64,000 nucleotides of DNA from the NCBI GenBank assembly GCA_023974075.1, contig CM043788.1, positions 15,339,428-15,403,427 of the forward strand, given 5' to 3'. Position 1 is the stretch's first letter. Every line of letters begins with the position of its first letter. The position numbers were made by a program, and so were the translations under genes. A model generated the notes under the pieces. The model did not search any database. It saw only the letters and a program-made list of their open reading frames with translations, and had not been told where the DNA came from. Shown here in pieces: positions 32,107-42,215 of the stretch. Source of the DNA: Chaenocephalus aceratus (Eukaryota > Chordata > Actinopteri > Perciformes > Channichthyidae).

Positions 32107-33680
32107 CTGTGCAGCTCTTACACTGCGACTCTGAGGGGTCAAGCACAGACACAATAACAATGAAAACTGCTGCATACAGATTATTTTTGTTTTTGCAACC
32201 TCGTGTTAAGAATCTTGTTGCAATTGTTTAAAAGTTTGAATGACCGTAATAAACGGACCTTTGTCTTATTGAAACATTTATTTTGGACCTTTAAGATTCG
32301 TATTTGAGTACCCCTGACCTATAGAGTCCAGTAGAGGGAGGAGCCTGTGTGAGATATAACAGCCCTTTGTGAAAATGATTCCTGTTTATAAGCCTTACTG
32401 CAACATGTACAAGAGGAGTTAAATATCCCAGGTTTTCTAGAAATACCACAAATCTCAGATTAAAACTCAAAAGTATTTTTAAAGAAATATTTTGAATTTT
32501 CTGCAATGCTAAAGCATCTTGGCCATTTCAGTGAAGCAAACTGAAAGAAAGTGGTAAGAACAAGATACAGATTGTACTGTATGACATAGGATACTTCGAA
32601 AAGTGTGGAGAAAGTTGTTTTTATAACTTTATTTCAGAGAGAATTTAAGAGGAACATCTGGGTTTCAGCTGCTACATTTGTTACAGAATGTGTTACAGCC
32701 AAAATAAACACAATTTTAGGAGCAGTACTTGATATATTGACCTTGATAGAGGAATCCATTTCACATCACTTGAGACATTATCTTAACGGGAGCGATCAGC
32801 CAATATGAAGAACTCCTAATCTCTTATTTTTATTGTACATTTGAGCATGTATGACACCATCTACTCCAGCTGAGAGCATCAGTAGCGCTGTGAAAGCCCT
32901 CTCCCACCACTCCACTTCCCAGAGTGCACAGCGTGATGGGAGGTGTGATTTCATTACAGTCTAAAGTAAACATGATCGTATAAAAACAAGTGCCCCGGGT
33001 CCTGAGAAGCACAGCGGTCTGCTGCATCCACCCCGCCTGATCAAAAGAGAACAACACACAGCTCTGTTACAGCTCGGGGCTCTTCTTCTTCTCTTCTTTT
33101 GTTTGGACGGCAGGTGTCTCGCTGTGTACGTCGAGGTATTTGACTCTCACTGTGTGTCCACTGCTGTGCAGAAAACTTCATCCATCACACATGTGTTGTG
33201 TGTGGGAACACTACATAGTGCAGTGTGAAAGGGATAGGCAGTATATTTTTTCATTGGGCAAAAGTTCAATTACTTTTCCAATATCGAATAAGAAAGGTCA
33301 TTGGCAAATCAAGGAACACTTTCTTGATAGGACCCCTCTATCCCCTTTCATTCCAAAGTCCTCCCCTCCAAATGAGCATGGGCGCTCCTTACCTGTACAA
33401 GTGCCAGTCAGTCTTTTCAAACATTATGGGATCATGATTGTGACCCTGATCCCATTCTGTTGTTTTGTAAACTCGTAAAAGCTCTTTGAAATGACACACT
33501 CAAGGCTCTTTTGCTACAATATCTGCAAAGGGTTTCACAGATGTATAGAATTGAGGCTAATAGTTTAGCTTAGACTTCTGTTAACCCCATTGATTTGTGG
33601 TGGAAATCCTTGCAATGAACTGGTCAAAGAGTTGTTCATCTGAGTCTTTAGTCATCTTCTGCAAAAGAGGCACACAGCAT
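32107..33680. other. Non-coding stretch
   Basis: Only short open frames. AT-rich with tct-rich tracts near 33080. No TIR, LTR or exon recognised. Confidence 0.4.
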
Positions 33681-34340
33681 CAGTGTTGGGCAAGTTACTT
33701 TTAAAAAGTAACTAGTAATAGTTATAGTTACTGCTCTCAAAAAAGTAACTAGTTACTTTAATAGTTACACAATTTAAAAGTAACTAGTAACAAGTTACTT
33801 TACTTTAAAAATAATAACAATACAAATACAAGTTTGTGTGTTGTTCTGTGGCACCGTAAGAGAAAATACAACTCCCCACATGTACTACATTAGTTAGGTG
33901 CTTCAGGAGATTGGCATTGCTGTTTTTCGATGTGGACAATGCTTTCCGTCCTACACACATTTTACCGTAATATTTTTTGCGTCCTTTATCCCCAAAAATT
34001 GAAAATAGTGGTTATATCTCCAAGTTGTAAATGCGCTGCTGCTCTCGCTGATACTTGCACCTGCCATTTTATGTGTGTGTGTGCATGTGCGTGTGTGTGT
34101 GCGTTGCGTGTTAGCAAGTGTTTGTCTGTCTGTGTGTTTTCCCCATAAGGCAAGACCCACCCAACTCTGTCTCTGATTGGCTTACCCTGAAATGTTACCC
34201 CGCGTTAACCAATCATCACTCCTCTCTGGTCACTTTCACTTTTCCATGGTGCTGTGAGAGGACATCGCTGTCTTCGCCTGTAAGTTACATCCGCAGGGAG
34301 ATTCGGTTCAGTTGTACATAATGTAACGCAGTAACGCCAG
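33681..34340. mobile_element. hAT-like element cagtgttgggcaagttac
   Basis: Begins cagtgttgggcaagttactt followed by dense agtaact/agttact repeats. The other side ends near gtaacgcagtaacgcc (34323-34338) without the expected mirror terminus, so the right end is uncertain. A GT-rich stretch is at 34071-34112. A family with related ends lies at 55751-60991. Confidence 0.55.
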
Positions 34341-34362
34341 GGGCGGCAGGTACTGTAGGCTA

Positions 34363-35001
34363 GGGAAGGCTAACGGTACGTCCACACAGCAGCTTTAGAC
34401 GAATCTTCCACCGCTTCCAACGCTTCTCTGCCCATTGACTTTGAATGGGGATGACGTCACTTTGCCTCGCTTTTCGCCGAACTGCATTGTGGGGGAGCGA
34501 AGCGAAGATTTCCAGGATTTCCAGGATTCAAAAGTTGAGCAATGTTCAACTTTTGAAGCTGAGCTTGAAGCGTCAGCCAATCAAACACGTTTATGCAAAT
34601 CTGACAGTAGAAGCGCTAGCCAATCAAACCGCGTGTAAGCAGGGAGAACCAGACCGCAGTTCATTTCCTCATATTCCAACGAAGGTAGCAAATCACCCGG
34701 TTCTTTACGACCAGAACTATTAACGGGATACAAACCGGAGGAACCAGGCATGGAGGGAGCTGGCAGAGACAGTGGGTGAAACTGGTAGGTTTTCGCCTGT
34801 TTGGGGAGTTTATATATATATATATATTGCTCGCATAAAATCCCCGGGGTTTTTTGCTTTGTATGTCGGGGGCGGGAGATTTATGTGATTGGTTATTGGT
34901 CGCATTGCTCGCAAAAAATCCCCAAGCTGTCAGACACGCCCAACTCCAAGATTATCAAGATTTTTGAAAAGCTGCTGTGTGGACGTACCGTAAGCCTTCC
35001 C
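34363..35001. mobile_element. TIR element, 34-bp TIRs (tacggtacgtccacacagc)
   Basis: TIRs gggaaggct[a/t]acggtacg continuing tccacacagcagcttt, one mismatch over 34 bp, at 34363-34396 and 34968-35001. Non-coding. Contains a ccccgggg motif and an atatat run. A partial inverted copy is at 23500-23823. No TSD identified; unassigned superfamily. Confidence 0.85.
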
Positions 35002-35082
35002 AAATATTTGTGTCACTGCATCCTGGTAAAATAAAAATATAACGTATAATGTTTGTGTCTTTGACATTACATGTGCCCTGTA

Positions 35083-35300
35083 CTACGAAGCCAGTTCAAC
35101 AGACCCTGGATATGTTTGAGTTATCTTAACTAACCCTAACAAACGAGATCTCGCTAAGCGGTCCTACGACGCTGGTTATCAACTGGGTAAATCAAGCCAG
35201 GGTTTCTCTCTCCAGCTGAGAGCGCGTTCACGTGAAAGGGGCGGGGTTAGCTACATTTGACCAATCACAAACAGGGACAAGTGTAGCCTACTGACAGCGC
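35083..35300 (+). mobile_element. Fish MITE fragment (gccctgtactacgaagcc)
   Basis: Shares its first 65 bp with 585-660 and continues with gctggttatcaactgggtaa and gtgaaaggggcggggttag. Typical of abundant fish Harbinger/ISL2EU-like MITEs, from memory. The same start appears at 63703 (gccctgtactacagcaaaag). Confidence 0.5.
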
Positions 35301-35317
35301 AGCGTCATACTTCATTA

Positions 35318-35400
35318 ATGCAGGTCTCCCTTGAAAAAGAGATCTATGATCTCAATGGGACCAATCTGGATAAATAAAGGTTTGAAACGAAATGAAATGA
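35318..35400 (+). mobile_element. LINE 3' tail
   Basis: gcaggtctcccttgaaaaag, agatctatgatctcaatggg, ctggataaataaagg, then an aatgaa-rich tail: the common 3' end of fish L2/Rex1-like LINEs. 5'-truncated to under 100 bp. Confidence 0.6.
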
Positions 35401-35456
35401 ATGAAAAGTAAACTAATATTAGACAAATATGAACTTTAAACATCCATGACTTAAAC

Positions 35457-35843
35457 TGTCACAATTCACATGTTATGTCACGCTTGTAGTTTTGTCTGTG
35501 TTGGTGTTTTTCTTGTCTTTGGGTTTCCTGTCTTATTGTGTTAAGTGTTCACCCCCGTTTCCTGCCTGTCTGCTTTCTGTCTGTTTCCCTCCCTGATTAC
35601 CCGATTGTGTTCACCTGTTGTCCTTGTGTTTCTCCTCCCCTGCCCGGCTGTTTCTCGTTGTCTTGATTACCCCTTCTTGTATTTAGTCTTGTCTCTGTCT
35701 GTGTTCAGTGTTGGGTCATTGTTTGTTGGTGACGGAGTTCACCGGAGAGTGTTCTGTTCTGTATGTATCATTTATCCTTGAAATAAAGGGTTTCTCAAAG
35801 GTTATCTGCATATGGGTCCTGCTTCCTTCACTCATCCGTGACA
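35457..35843 (+). repeat. 5' LTR of copy 2
   Basis: TGTCACAATTCAC ... CATCCGTGACA. TATA-like gtatttag at 35679-35686; proposed transcript start near 35708-35711; aataaa at about 35780. Ends form the inverted repeat TGTCAC/GTGACA. Confidence 0.93.
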
Positions 35844-35844
35844 G

Positions 35845-35854
35845 AATGACCCAA
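35845..35854 (+). promoter_or_regulatory. Self-priming primer-binding site, copy 2
   Basis: aatgacccaa lies two bases after the LTR and is the exact complement of ttgggtcatt (35711-35720), about 31 bp downstream of the TATA-like box. The ATG at 35846 overlaps it, so the site is both primer site and start codon context. Copy 1 uses a different but again complementary pair. Confidence 0.72.
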
Positions 35855-36787
35855 CCAGAAATGGACCCAGCAGATGACCCTTTTGAGGTGGAGCTGCAAC
35901 AGTTTTCTTTTCCTTTGGAGTGTTGCCACGATTGGTGGAAGGAAGCGTCCAGTGTTCGGCTGAAGGAGGCCGCCCTGGTAGAGGCGCACCGGTTGGCGAT
36001 GGAGAAGCCCGACTTGGTGGAATTCTTACCTGACTGGTTGTTGGACTTCCTCTGGAGGTGTGAGTTCCAGCCTGCGGACTACAGACGTCTCGGAGTGTTC
36101 CGTCTGGAGTCAACCTCTGCTTCTTCCCTAGTTCCTGCTCCTATTCATGAGTCTTATGCTGGAACTCGTCAGGCTTATGGAGGCCCACGGAGCATTCAGG
36201 CGGCTGCTAAGAGGAGTCGTCGCAAGGCCAGACAAGAGAGGACCGGGCCCCAGCAGCCATGGTCCCAGTACAGGCCGCCAGCAGCCATGGTTCCAGCCTC
36301 AGTCCTGGCCCCAGCAGCCACGGTTCCGGCCCCAGCAGCCACGGTTTCGGCCCCGCAGCCATGGTTCCTGCGCCCAGTGCAGGCTCCCCGCAGCCATGTT
36401 TTCCGGCTCCGAGTCCGCCCACACAGTCATGATCCGGGCTCCAGAGCTGGATCATACAGCCATGTTTCCGGCTCCAGGGCCGGCCCCAGCGGCTATGGTC
36501 CCGACTCCGGGAGCGCCCTATACGGCCGTGTTTCCGGCTCGAAGTTGGAGCTTATAGACAGGATTCTGGCTTCAGCAGCCATGTTTCTGGCTGCTATTCC
36601 GGTCCCTAGCCAGGGTTTCGGCCCCAGTTCTGGTCCCAGCAGCCATGGTCCCGACCCCAGCTGCCTTGGTTCCAGACCCGGATCTGGTCCCGCTGCCACG
36701 GTCCCATCTCGGGTTCCCTCCTCTGGTTCCTCCTCGAGTCCCCTCTCTAGTTTCCCTCTCGAGTTCCCTCTCGAGTTACTCTTCTAG
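35846..36787 (+). CDS. Gag-like head with basic patch and repeats, copy 2
   Basis: The ATG at 35846 opens MTQPEMDPADDPFEVELQQF, CCHDWWKEASSVRLKEAALV, EAHRLAMEK, LPDWLLDFLW, then GPRSIQAAAKRSRRKARQE and a degenerate alanine/proline repeat region to the stop at 36787. The first 110 or so residues are the only part that looks like a folded, conserved domain (Trp-Trp-Lys, amphipathic helices); the KRSRRKAR cluster could bind RNA. Conservation of this head in two diverged copies suggests it matters. No match to a known Gag was recognised. Confidence 0.55.
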   Translation: MTQPEMDPADDPFEVELQQFSFPLECCHDWWKEASSVRLKEAALVEAHRLAMEKPDLVEFLPDWLLDFLWRCEFQPADYRRLGVFRLESTSASSLVPAPIHESYAGTRQAYGGPRSIQAAAKRSRRKARQERTGPQQPWSQYRPPAAMVPASVLAPAATVPAPAATVSAPQPWFLRPVQAPRSHVFRLRVRPHSHDPGSRAGSYSHVSGSRAGPSGYGPDSGSALYGRVSGSKLELIDRILASAAMFLAAIPVPSQGFGPSSGPSSHGPDPSCLGSRPGSGPAATVPSRVPSSGSSSSPLSSFPLEFPLELLF

Positions 36788-37500
36788 TCCCTCCTCTAGT
36801 CTCTCTCTCTAGTCCCCTCTTAGTCTCTGTGTCGAGTCCCCTCTCTGTTTCCATCTAAGTTCCCACTCCAGTTCCCCCTCGAGTCCCTCTCGAGTTCCCT
36901 CCTTTAGGCCCTCCTCTAGTCCCTCCTCGAGTCCCCTCTCTAGTTTCCATCTCCAGTTCCCTCTCGAGTTCCCTCCTTAGTCCCTCCTCGAGTCCCCTCT
37001 CTAGTTTCCCTCTCGAGTTCCCTTCTCTAGTTACTCATCTAGTCCCGCCTAGTCTCTCCCTCTAGTCCCCTTTAGTCCTGTTCGAGTCCCCTCTGTAGTC
37101 CCTTCTCAACTTCCCTCTCTGTTTCCATCCCAAGTTCCCTCTCCAGTTCCCCCTCGAGTCCCCTCTCGAGTTCCCTCCTTAGTCCCTCCTTAGGCCCTCT
37201 AGTCCTCTCTAGTTCCCCTCTCGAGTTCCCTTCCCTAGTTACTCCTCTAGTCCCCTCTGTAGTCCCTTCTCGAGTTTCCCTCTCTGTTTCCATCTCGAGT
37301 CCCCTCTCCAGTTCCCCTCGAGTCCCCTCTCGGTTTCCCTCTCGAGTTCCCTTCTCTGGTCCCTCCTCTGGTCCCTCCTCGAGTCCCCTCTTTAGCTCCC
37401 CTCTCAAATCCCTCTCGTGTTCCCTTCTCTAGTCCCCTCTGGAGTCTCCTCTCGAGTCCCCTCTCAAGTCTCCGCTCGAGTTCCCTCTCCATTCCCTATT
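36720..37500 (+). repeat. 12-bp minisatellite block, copy 2
   Basis: Degenerate ccctctcgagtt/ccctctctagtc units. Many ctcgag have become ctctag, giving tag stops in the frame that is open in copy 1. Confidence 0.88.
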
Positions 37501-37516
37501 CAAGCCCCCTACGCAG

Positions 37517-38690
37517 GTGTCGTTGGAGGTCCCGCCGTCTACTCCCCTGCCGGGGGTCCTGCCAACCCTTTCTCCTGTCCCGTTGGAGGTCCCGCCGTCT
37601 ACTCCCCTGCCGGGGGTCCTGCCAGCTCTGTGTCCTGTGCCGTTGGAGGTCCCGCCGTCTCTCCCCTGCCGGGGGTCCTGCCAACCCTGTGTCCTGTCCC
37701 GTTGGAGGTCCCGCCGTCTACTCCCCTGCCGGGGGTCCTGCTGCCAGCTCTGTGTCCTGTGCCGTTGGAGGTCCCGCCGTCTACTCCCCTGCCGGGGGTC
37801 CTGCCAACCCTGTGTCCTGTGCCGTTGGAGGTCCCGCAGAATACTCCCCTGCCGGGGGTCCTGCCAACCCTGTGTCCTGTGTCATTGGAGGTCCCGCCGT
37901 CTACTCCCTGCCGGGGGTCCTGCCAGCTCTGTGTCCTGTGCCGTTGGAGGTCCCGCAGAATACCTTTATCCGGGGGTCCTGCCCAACCCTTTCTCCTGTC
38001 CCGTTGGAGGTCCCGCCGTCTACTCCCCTGCCGGGGGTCCTGCCAGCTCTGTGTCCTGTGCCGTTGGAGGTCCCCGCCTACTCCCCTGCCGGGGGTCCTG
38101 CCAACCCTGTGTCCTGTGTCGTTGGAGGTCCCGCCGTCTACTCCCCTGCCGGGGGTCCTGCCAACCCTTTCTCCTGTCCCGTTGGAGGTCCCGCCGTCTA
38201 CTCCCCTGCCGGGGGCCCTGCCAACCCTGTGTCCTGTGCCGTTGGAGGTCCCGCCGTCTACTCCCCAGCCGGGGGTCCTGCCAACCCTGTGTCCTGTGTC
38301 GTTGGAGGTCCCGCCGTCTACTCCCCTGCCGGGGGTCCTGCCAACCCTTTCTCCTGTCCCGTTGGAGGTCCCGCCAGAATACTCTTCTGCCGGGGGTCCT
38401 GCCAACCCTTTCTCCTGTCCGTTGGAGGTCCCCCGTCTACTCCCCTGCCGGGGGTCCTGTCAGCTCTGTGTCCTGTGCCGTTGGAGGTCCCGCCGTCTAC
38501 TCCCTGCCGGGGGTCCTGCCAACCCTGTGTCCTGTGCCGTTGGAGGTCCGCAGAATACTCCCCTGCCGGGGGTCCTGCCAACCCTGTGTCCTGTGTCGTT
38601 GGAGGTCCCGCCGTCTACTCCCCTGCCGGGGGTCCTACCAACCCTATATCCCGTGCCGTTGGAGGTTCCACCGGGGGCCCTGCCAGCCCC
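37517..38690 (+). repeat. 60-bp minisatellite, about 20 units
   Basis: Unit gttggaggtcccgccgtcta, ctcccctgccgggggtcctg, ccaaccctgtgtcctgtgcc. About twenty tandem copies with few substitutions and several 1-2-bp indels. No forward frame of the unit contains a stop, so three overlapping open frames of over 470 codons coexist (37417-38853, 37517-38962, 37689-39230), as well as a 268-codon minus frame. Tandem VGGPAVYSPAGGPANPVSCA in one frame. Confidence 0.95.
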
Positions 38691-39230
38691 ATGTCCATCA
38701 CCGTCTCGCCGGGGTTCCTGCCAACTCCTGGTCCTTTTCCGTGGGGGATCCTGCCGAAGCCTGTCCGACCGGCTCCGGTTTCTGTTCGGCCGACACCGGT
38801 CCTGCCCGATCTCCGGAACTGGCCCATCAGCGCTTTCCTGCCCGGCCTCCTGATCCTGTCCGGTCGACACCGGCTCGAGCCCGGCCCCCTGAGAGCCGCG
38901 GTCTTCGCCCTCGAGCCCGGCCCCCTGAGAGCCGCGGTCTTCGCCTCGTGCCCGCTCCCTGAGAGCTGCGGTCTTCGCCCTCGGGCCCGACCCCCTGACT
39001 CTTCCTGCCGTTGCCTTCGCCCTCGGACCCGGGTCCCTGACTCTTCCTACCGCTGCCTTCGGTCCTCCATGGTCCCCACCTTGGACTCTGTTTTGACCCC
39101 GGGCCGTCCGCCCGTGACCCCTTCCTGGTCCTCCGCTGTGTTCCTGGGCTGTCAGCCCAAGACCCGTCCTCCGGACCCCCTCCGCCCACCCTGCTTGGGG
39201 TTTTGGACTTTTTTGTTTTGTTTTTTTTAG
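38691..39230 (+). CDS. Pro/Arg-rich tail of the element ORF
   Basis: Frame continuing from the 60-bp array to a stop at 39230: PGFLPTPGPFPWGILPKPV, repeated PGPLRAAVFA units (38880-38960) and PPDPLRPPCLGFWTFLFC. Rich in CG. It may be the relic of the C-terminal pol region of the autonomous parent, because a T-rich stretch, gggacgtctggaatccgtcc and a polypurine tract follow directly, as in fish sushi-like elements (from memory). Confidence 0.35.
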   Translation: MSITVSPGFLPTPGPFPWGILPKPVRPAPVSVRPTPVLPDLRNWPISAFLPGLLILSGRHRLEPGPLRAAVFALEPGPLRAAVFASCPLPESCGLRPRARPPDSSCRCLRPRTRVPDSSYRCLRSSMVPTLDSVLTPGRPPVTPSWSSAVFLGCQPKTRPPDPLRPPCLGFWTFLFCFF

Positions 39231-39250
39231 GGACGTCTGGAATCCGTCCC

Positions 39251-39264
39251 TTGAGGGGGGGTTC
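39251..39264 (+). promoter_or_regulatory. Polypurine tract of copy 2
   Basis: ttgagggggggttc immediately precedes the 3' LTR TGTCAC, the expected position of the plus-strand primer. Confidence 0.7.
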
Positions 39265-39651
39265 TGTCACAATTCACATGTTATGTCACGCTTGTAGTTT
39301 TGTCTGTGTTGGTGTTTTTCTTGTCTTTGGGTTTCCTGTCTTATTGTGTTAAGTGTTCACCCCCGTTTCCTGCCTGTCTGCTTTCTGTCTGTTTCCCTCC
39401 CTGATTACCCGATTGTGTTCACCTGTTGTCCTTGTGTTTCTCCTCCCCTGCCCGGCTGTTTCTCGTTGTCTTGATTACCCCTTCTTGTATTTAGTCTTGT
39501 CTCTGTCTGTGTTCAGTGTTGGGTCATTGTTTGTTGGTGACGGAGTTCACCGGAGAGTGTTCTGTTCTGTATGTATCATTTATCCTTGAAATAAAGGGTT
39601 TCTCAAAGGTTATCTGCATGTGGGTCCTGCTTCCTTCACTCATCCGTGACA
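39265..39651 (+). repeat. 3' LTR of copy 2
   Basis: 387 bp, same as 35457-35843 except one visible substitution. Followed by the target duplication taaac. Confidence 0.93.
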
Positions 39652-39988
39652 TAAACATATAATCCAGGATACAAGCCACATAGTTGCACCTGCAAGGAGA
39701 ATATAGAACAACTTAAAAAATAACTACAGAGTGTTTAAAAACGTACAACAGTTTTATGATATCACTGCCCCTCTAAGACACGAGTGGATCTGAGTTTAAT
39801 TACATTTGAGTTGAGTGTTTCGTCAACTTAATGTGTTGCTTAAAGGTCACATGTCATGGTCATTTCCACTGATCATAATTCCATTGTTGTGGTCTACTAG
39901 AATAGATTTATACTGTGCAATTTTCCAAACTCACATTGGTTTCGCATACAGCATCTCTGTAAAGTATGTGTATTCAGCAGTATTCACT

Positions 39989-40399
39989 AGGCTTGTTTGA
40001 GACAAGCGAGACCTGCGCTGCGCAAACCAGCGCAATTTCGATCAACGTCTTGCTAGTGCGTTGCATGATGGTTAGTCATTTTGTCCGACTTGCTCTGGAG
40101 GCTCGCCTACATGAGACGTTGAAATCTCGCGGGAAAAAGACGCTCCACGGGCTGCGGAAGCGAAATGCTTGATGGGAAACGACTCGCTGGTATCTCGAGC
40201 TGAGCGCTCATTGGGGTTTTTACCCCGTGCTGCTATAGAAACTCTCCAATTGGCTCGGCAAAAGTTTGTTGTTGTTTTGTGTCAGTTTTACGTCGCCACA
40301 TCCATTCCCATTTTTCATCATTGTTCCACAATGTTTATCATCAAGAAATTAATATCTATATATTTTATACTATACTTGCACTGCTTACCGTTTTCATAC
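39989..40399 (+). mobile_element. Dispersed repeat X, copy 2
   Basis: aggcttgtttgagacaagcg onward matches the complement of 16684-17152. It ends exactly where the LTR at 40400 begins, so the Gmr1-like element probably inserted into X; the rest of X is not found beyond 43 kb. Confidence 0.7.
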
Positions 40400-40770
40400 T
40401 GTAACAGGCCTGGGCAGATAAAGGGAAAAGTGGTAGTGAAGCAGTCACGACAGAGGCAGTGTTCAAATCCAAAAAGAGGCTTTATTGCTGTTCAACTAAA
40501 AAATACCTTTTACGATAGAAAGGCTAACGTAGCCGGGCCGCTAACCGACTTGCCAGCTTACAACTGTTTCCTCACGCTGGGAGTCTCCTGCTCCCTCCAT
40601 GTGCCACACACAACTGAGCAACTCTAGGTGCTTTTGTCTCCCTTGAGGGAGTGATTAGCACCAGGTGTGAGGTCTCCCCACCTGCTCCCAATACTGTTAA
40701 TTGGCAGCGGGTGGAGCCACCTATTGGGAATGTAGGTGTCTCCCACTACTCTGCCTCTCAGTCCCTTACA
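40400..40770 (-). repeat. 3' LTR of Gmr1-like element
   Basis: Minus strand TGTAAGGGACTGAG ... GGCCTGTTACA, 371 bp, with an AATAAA signal at about 40482. The polypurine tract gaagggggggggcgggggtg (approximately 40771-40790) abuts its start. No second LTR in the window. Confidence 0.78.
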
Positions 40771-40790
40771 CACCCCCGCCCCCCCCTTCA

Positions 40791-41090
40791 GTTCTGGCCG
40801 AGGAGAGGTGACCATGGTCCACAGGGCATCTCTACGGGACAGAGCATCTGCATTCCCATGCTTAGCTCCGGCTCTGTGGATGATAGAGAAGTTAAACTCT
40901 TGTAGTGAGACAAACCACCTTCCTACTTTAGCATTTGTGTATTTTTTATTTGCCATCCAGATCAGTGGGGCATGATCAGTTACCAGAGTGAAGTGTCGTC
41001 TCAAGAGGTAATACCGGAGGCGCTCAAGCGCCCATTTTTGCTAGGCCTTCTTTCTCCACAGTAGCATACCCTTGTTCCCTTGTGTTCAGC
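40791..41090 (-). pseudogene. Gmr1-like RNase H
   Basis: The minus frame below 41004 reads RHFTLVTDHAPLIWMANKKY, then VGRWFVSLQEFNFSIIHRAG and AKHGNADALSRRDA, the Gypsy RNase H end. The piece joining it to RT (KLNTREQGYATVEKEG-like) is frame-broken between 41005 and 41090. Confidence 0.8.
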
Positions 41091-42215
41091 TTATCGGCTG
41101 ATGTACATGACGGGGTGTTCCTCACCGTGAACCTCCTGGGATAGTACTGCTCCTATGCCCACCTCTGACGCATCCGTCTGCACAATCATCCCCCGGCTGA
41201 AGTCTGGGGTCACCAACACCGGCCGTGCGCAGAGAGCCCTCTTAAGTCCCTCAAAGGCGTGTTCAGACTCTCCTGTCCACTTGACCATTAGCGGCTGTGA
41301 GTCTCTGGTCAGGTCTGTAAGGGGAGAGGCTATTGTGGAGAAGTTTGGGATGAAACGGCAATAGTAGGACGTCAGACCCAAGAAGGTTTTCACCTGTTTC
41401 TTTGTTGACGGCCGTGGCCAGTCCTGGATCGCCTGAACCTTCCTTTCTTGTGGTCTAACGTTGCCCCGCCCAATGGTGAAGCCCAGATACTCGGCTTCCT
41501 CCAGTCCAAGCTTGCATTTTCTTGGATTGGCTGTCAAGCCCGCCCTTCGGAGAGATTCCAGCACTGCTGCAAGCCTTATGCGATGGCTATTCCATGAGTC
41601 ACTGTGGATCACAACGTCATCCAAATAGGTAGCTGCATACTCACGATGTGGCCTCAGAACCTTGTCCATCAGTCTCTGGAACGTGGCTGGTGCTCCATGA
41701 AGCCCGAAGGGAAGCACAGTATATTGGTACAGCCCTGTGGGGGTGGCGAAGGCCGTCTTCTCTCTTGAGGCTGCTTCAAGTGGGACCTGCCAATACCCTT
41801 TCGTCAAGTCCAGAGTGCTGATATATCTGTCTTCCCCAAGCCGATCAATCAGCTCATCTATCCTGGGCATAGGATACGCATCAAACTTGGAGATTTCATT
41901 CAATTTTCTGAAATCATTACAGAACCTGTTGGTTTTGTCAGGCTTAGGAACCAGAATGACAGGGCTGGTCCACTCACTGTGAGATTCTTCAATCACCCCC
42001 ATAGCCAGCATTTTCTGCACTTCTTGCTCAATGGCCGTCCGTCTTGCCTCCGGCACCCGGTAGGGCCGCACATCTTTACCTTTTGGCCAGGCTCTGTGTG
42101 GATTTGATGTTCCACCATCGTTGTGCGTCCAGGTCGTAGTGAGAACACGTCCAAAGTCTGCTGAACCAGTTCCTTGGGTTGTTGTAACTGAGCTTTGGAC
42201 AGCCCTGGACCGTAT
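41091..42215 (-). pseudogene. Gmr1-like reverse transcriptase
   Basis: Linker ...LSKAQLQQPKELVQQ, DVFSLRPGRTTMVEHQIHTE, then in a second frame RPYRVPEARRTAIEQEVQKM, FCNDFRKLNEISKFDAYPMP, STLDLTKGYWQVPLEAASRE, FGLHGAPATFQRLMDKVLRP, catalytic YLDDVVIHSDSW, FLGLTSYYCRFIPNFSTIAS, and RNase H start QTDASEVGIGAVLSQEVHG. The 326-codon block is intact; one frameshift separates it from the linker near 42070. Confidence 0.88.

Larger units (their letters stand above)
35457..39651 (+). mobile_element. Complete non-autonomous minisatellite LTR element, copy 2
   Basis: Two 387-bp LTRs, differing by eye at one base (gcatatggg versus gcatgtggg), flanked by a perfect 5-bp duplication taaac (35452-35456 and 39652-39656). 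Between them: self-priming site, gag-like head, 33-bp, 12-bp and 60-bp repeat blocks, a Pro/Arg-rich tail, and a polypurine tract. No protease, RT or integrase. The near-identical LTRs imply recent insertion. Confidence 0.93.

Noticed and set aside
37072..37407. Glu/Arg-rich minus-strand ORFs across the LTR-element minisatellites
   Set aside because: Antisense of 12- and 60-bp repeats; open only because units lack stops on that strand.
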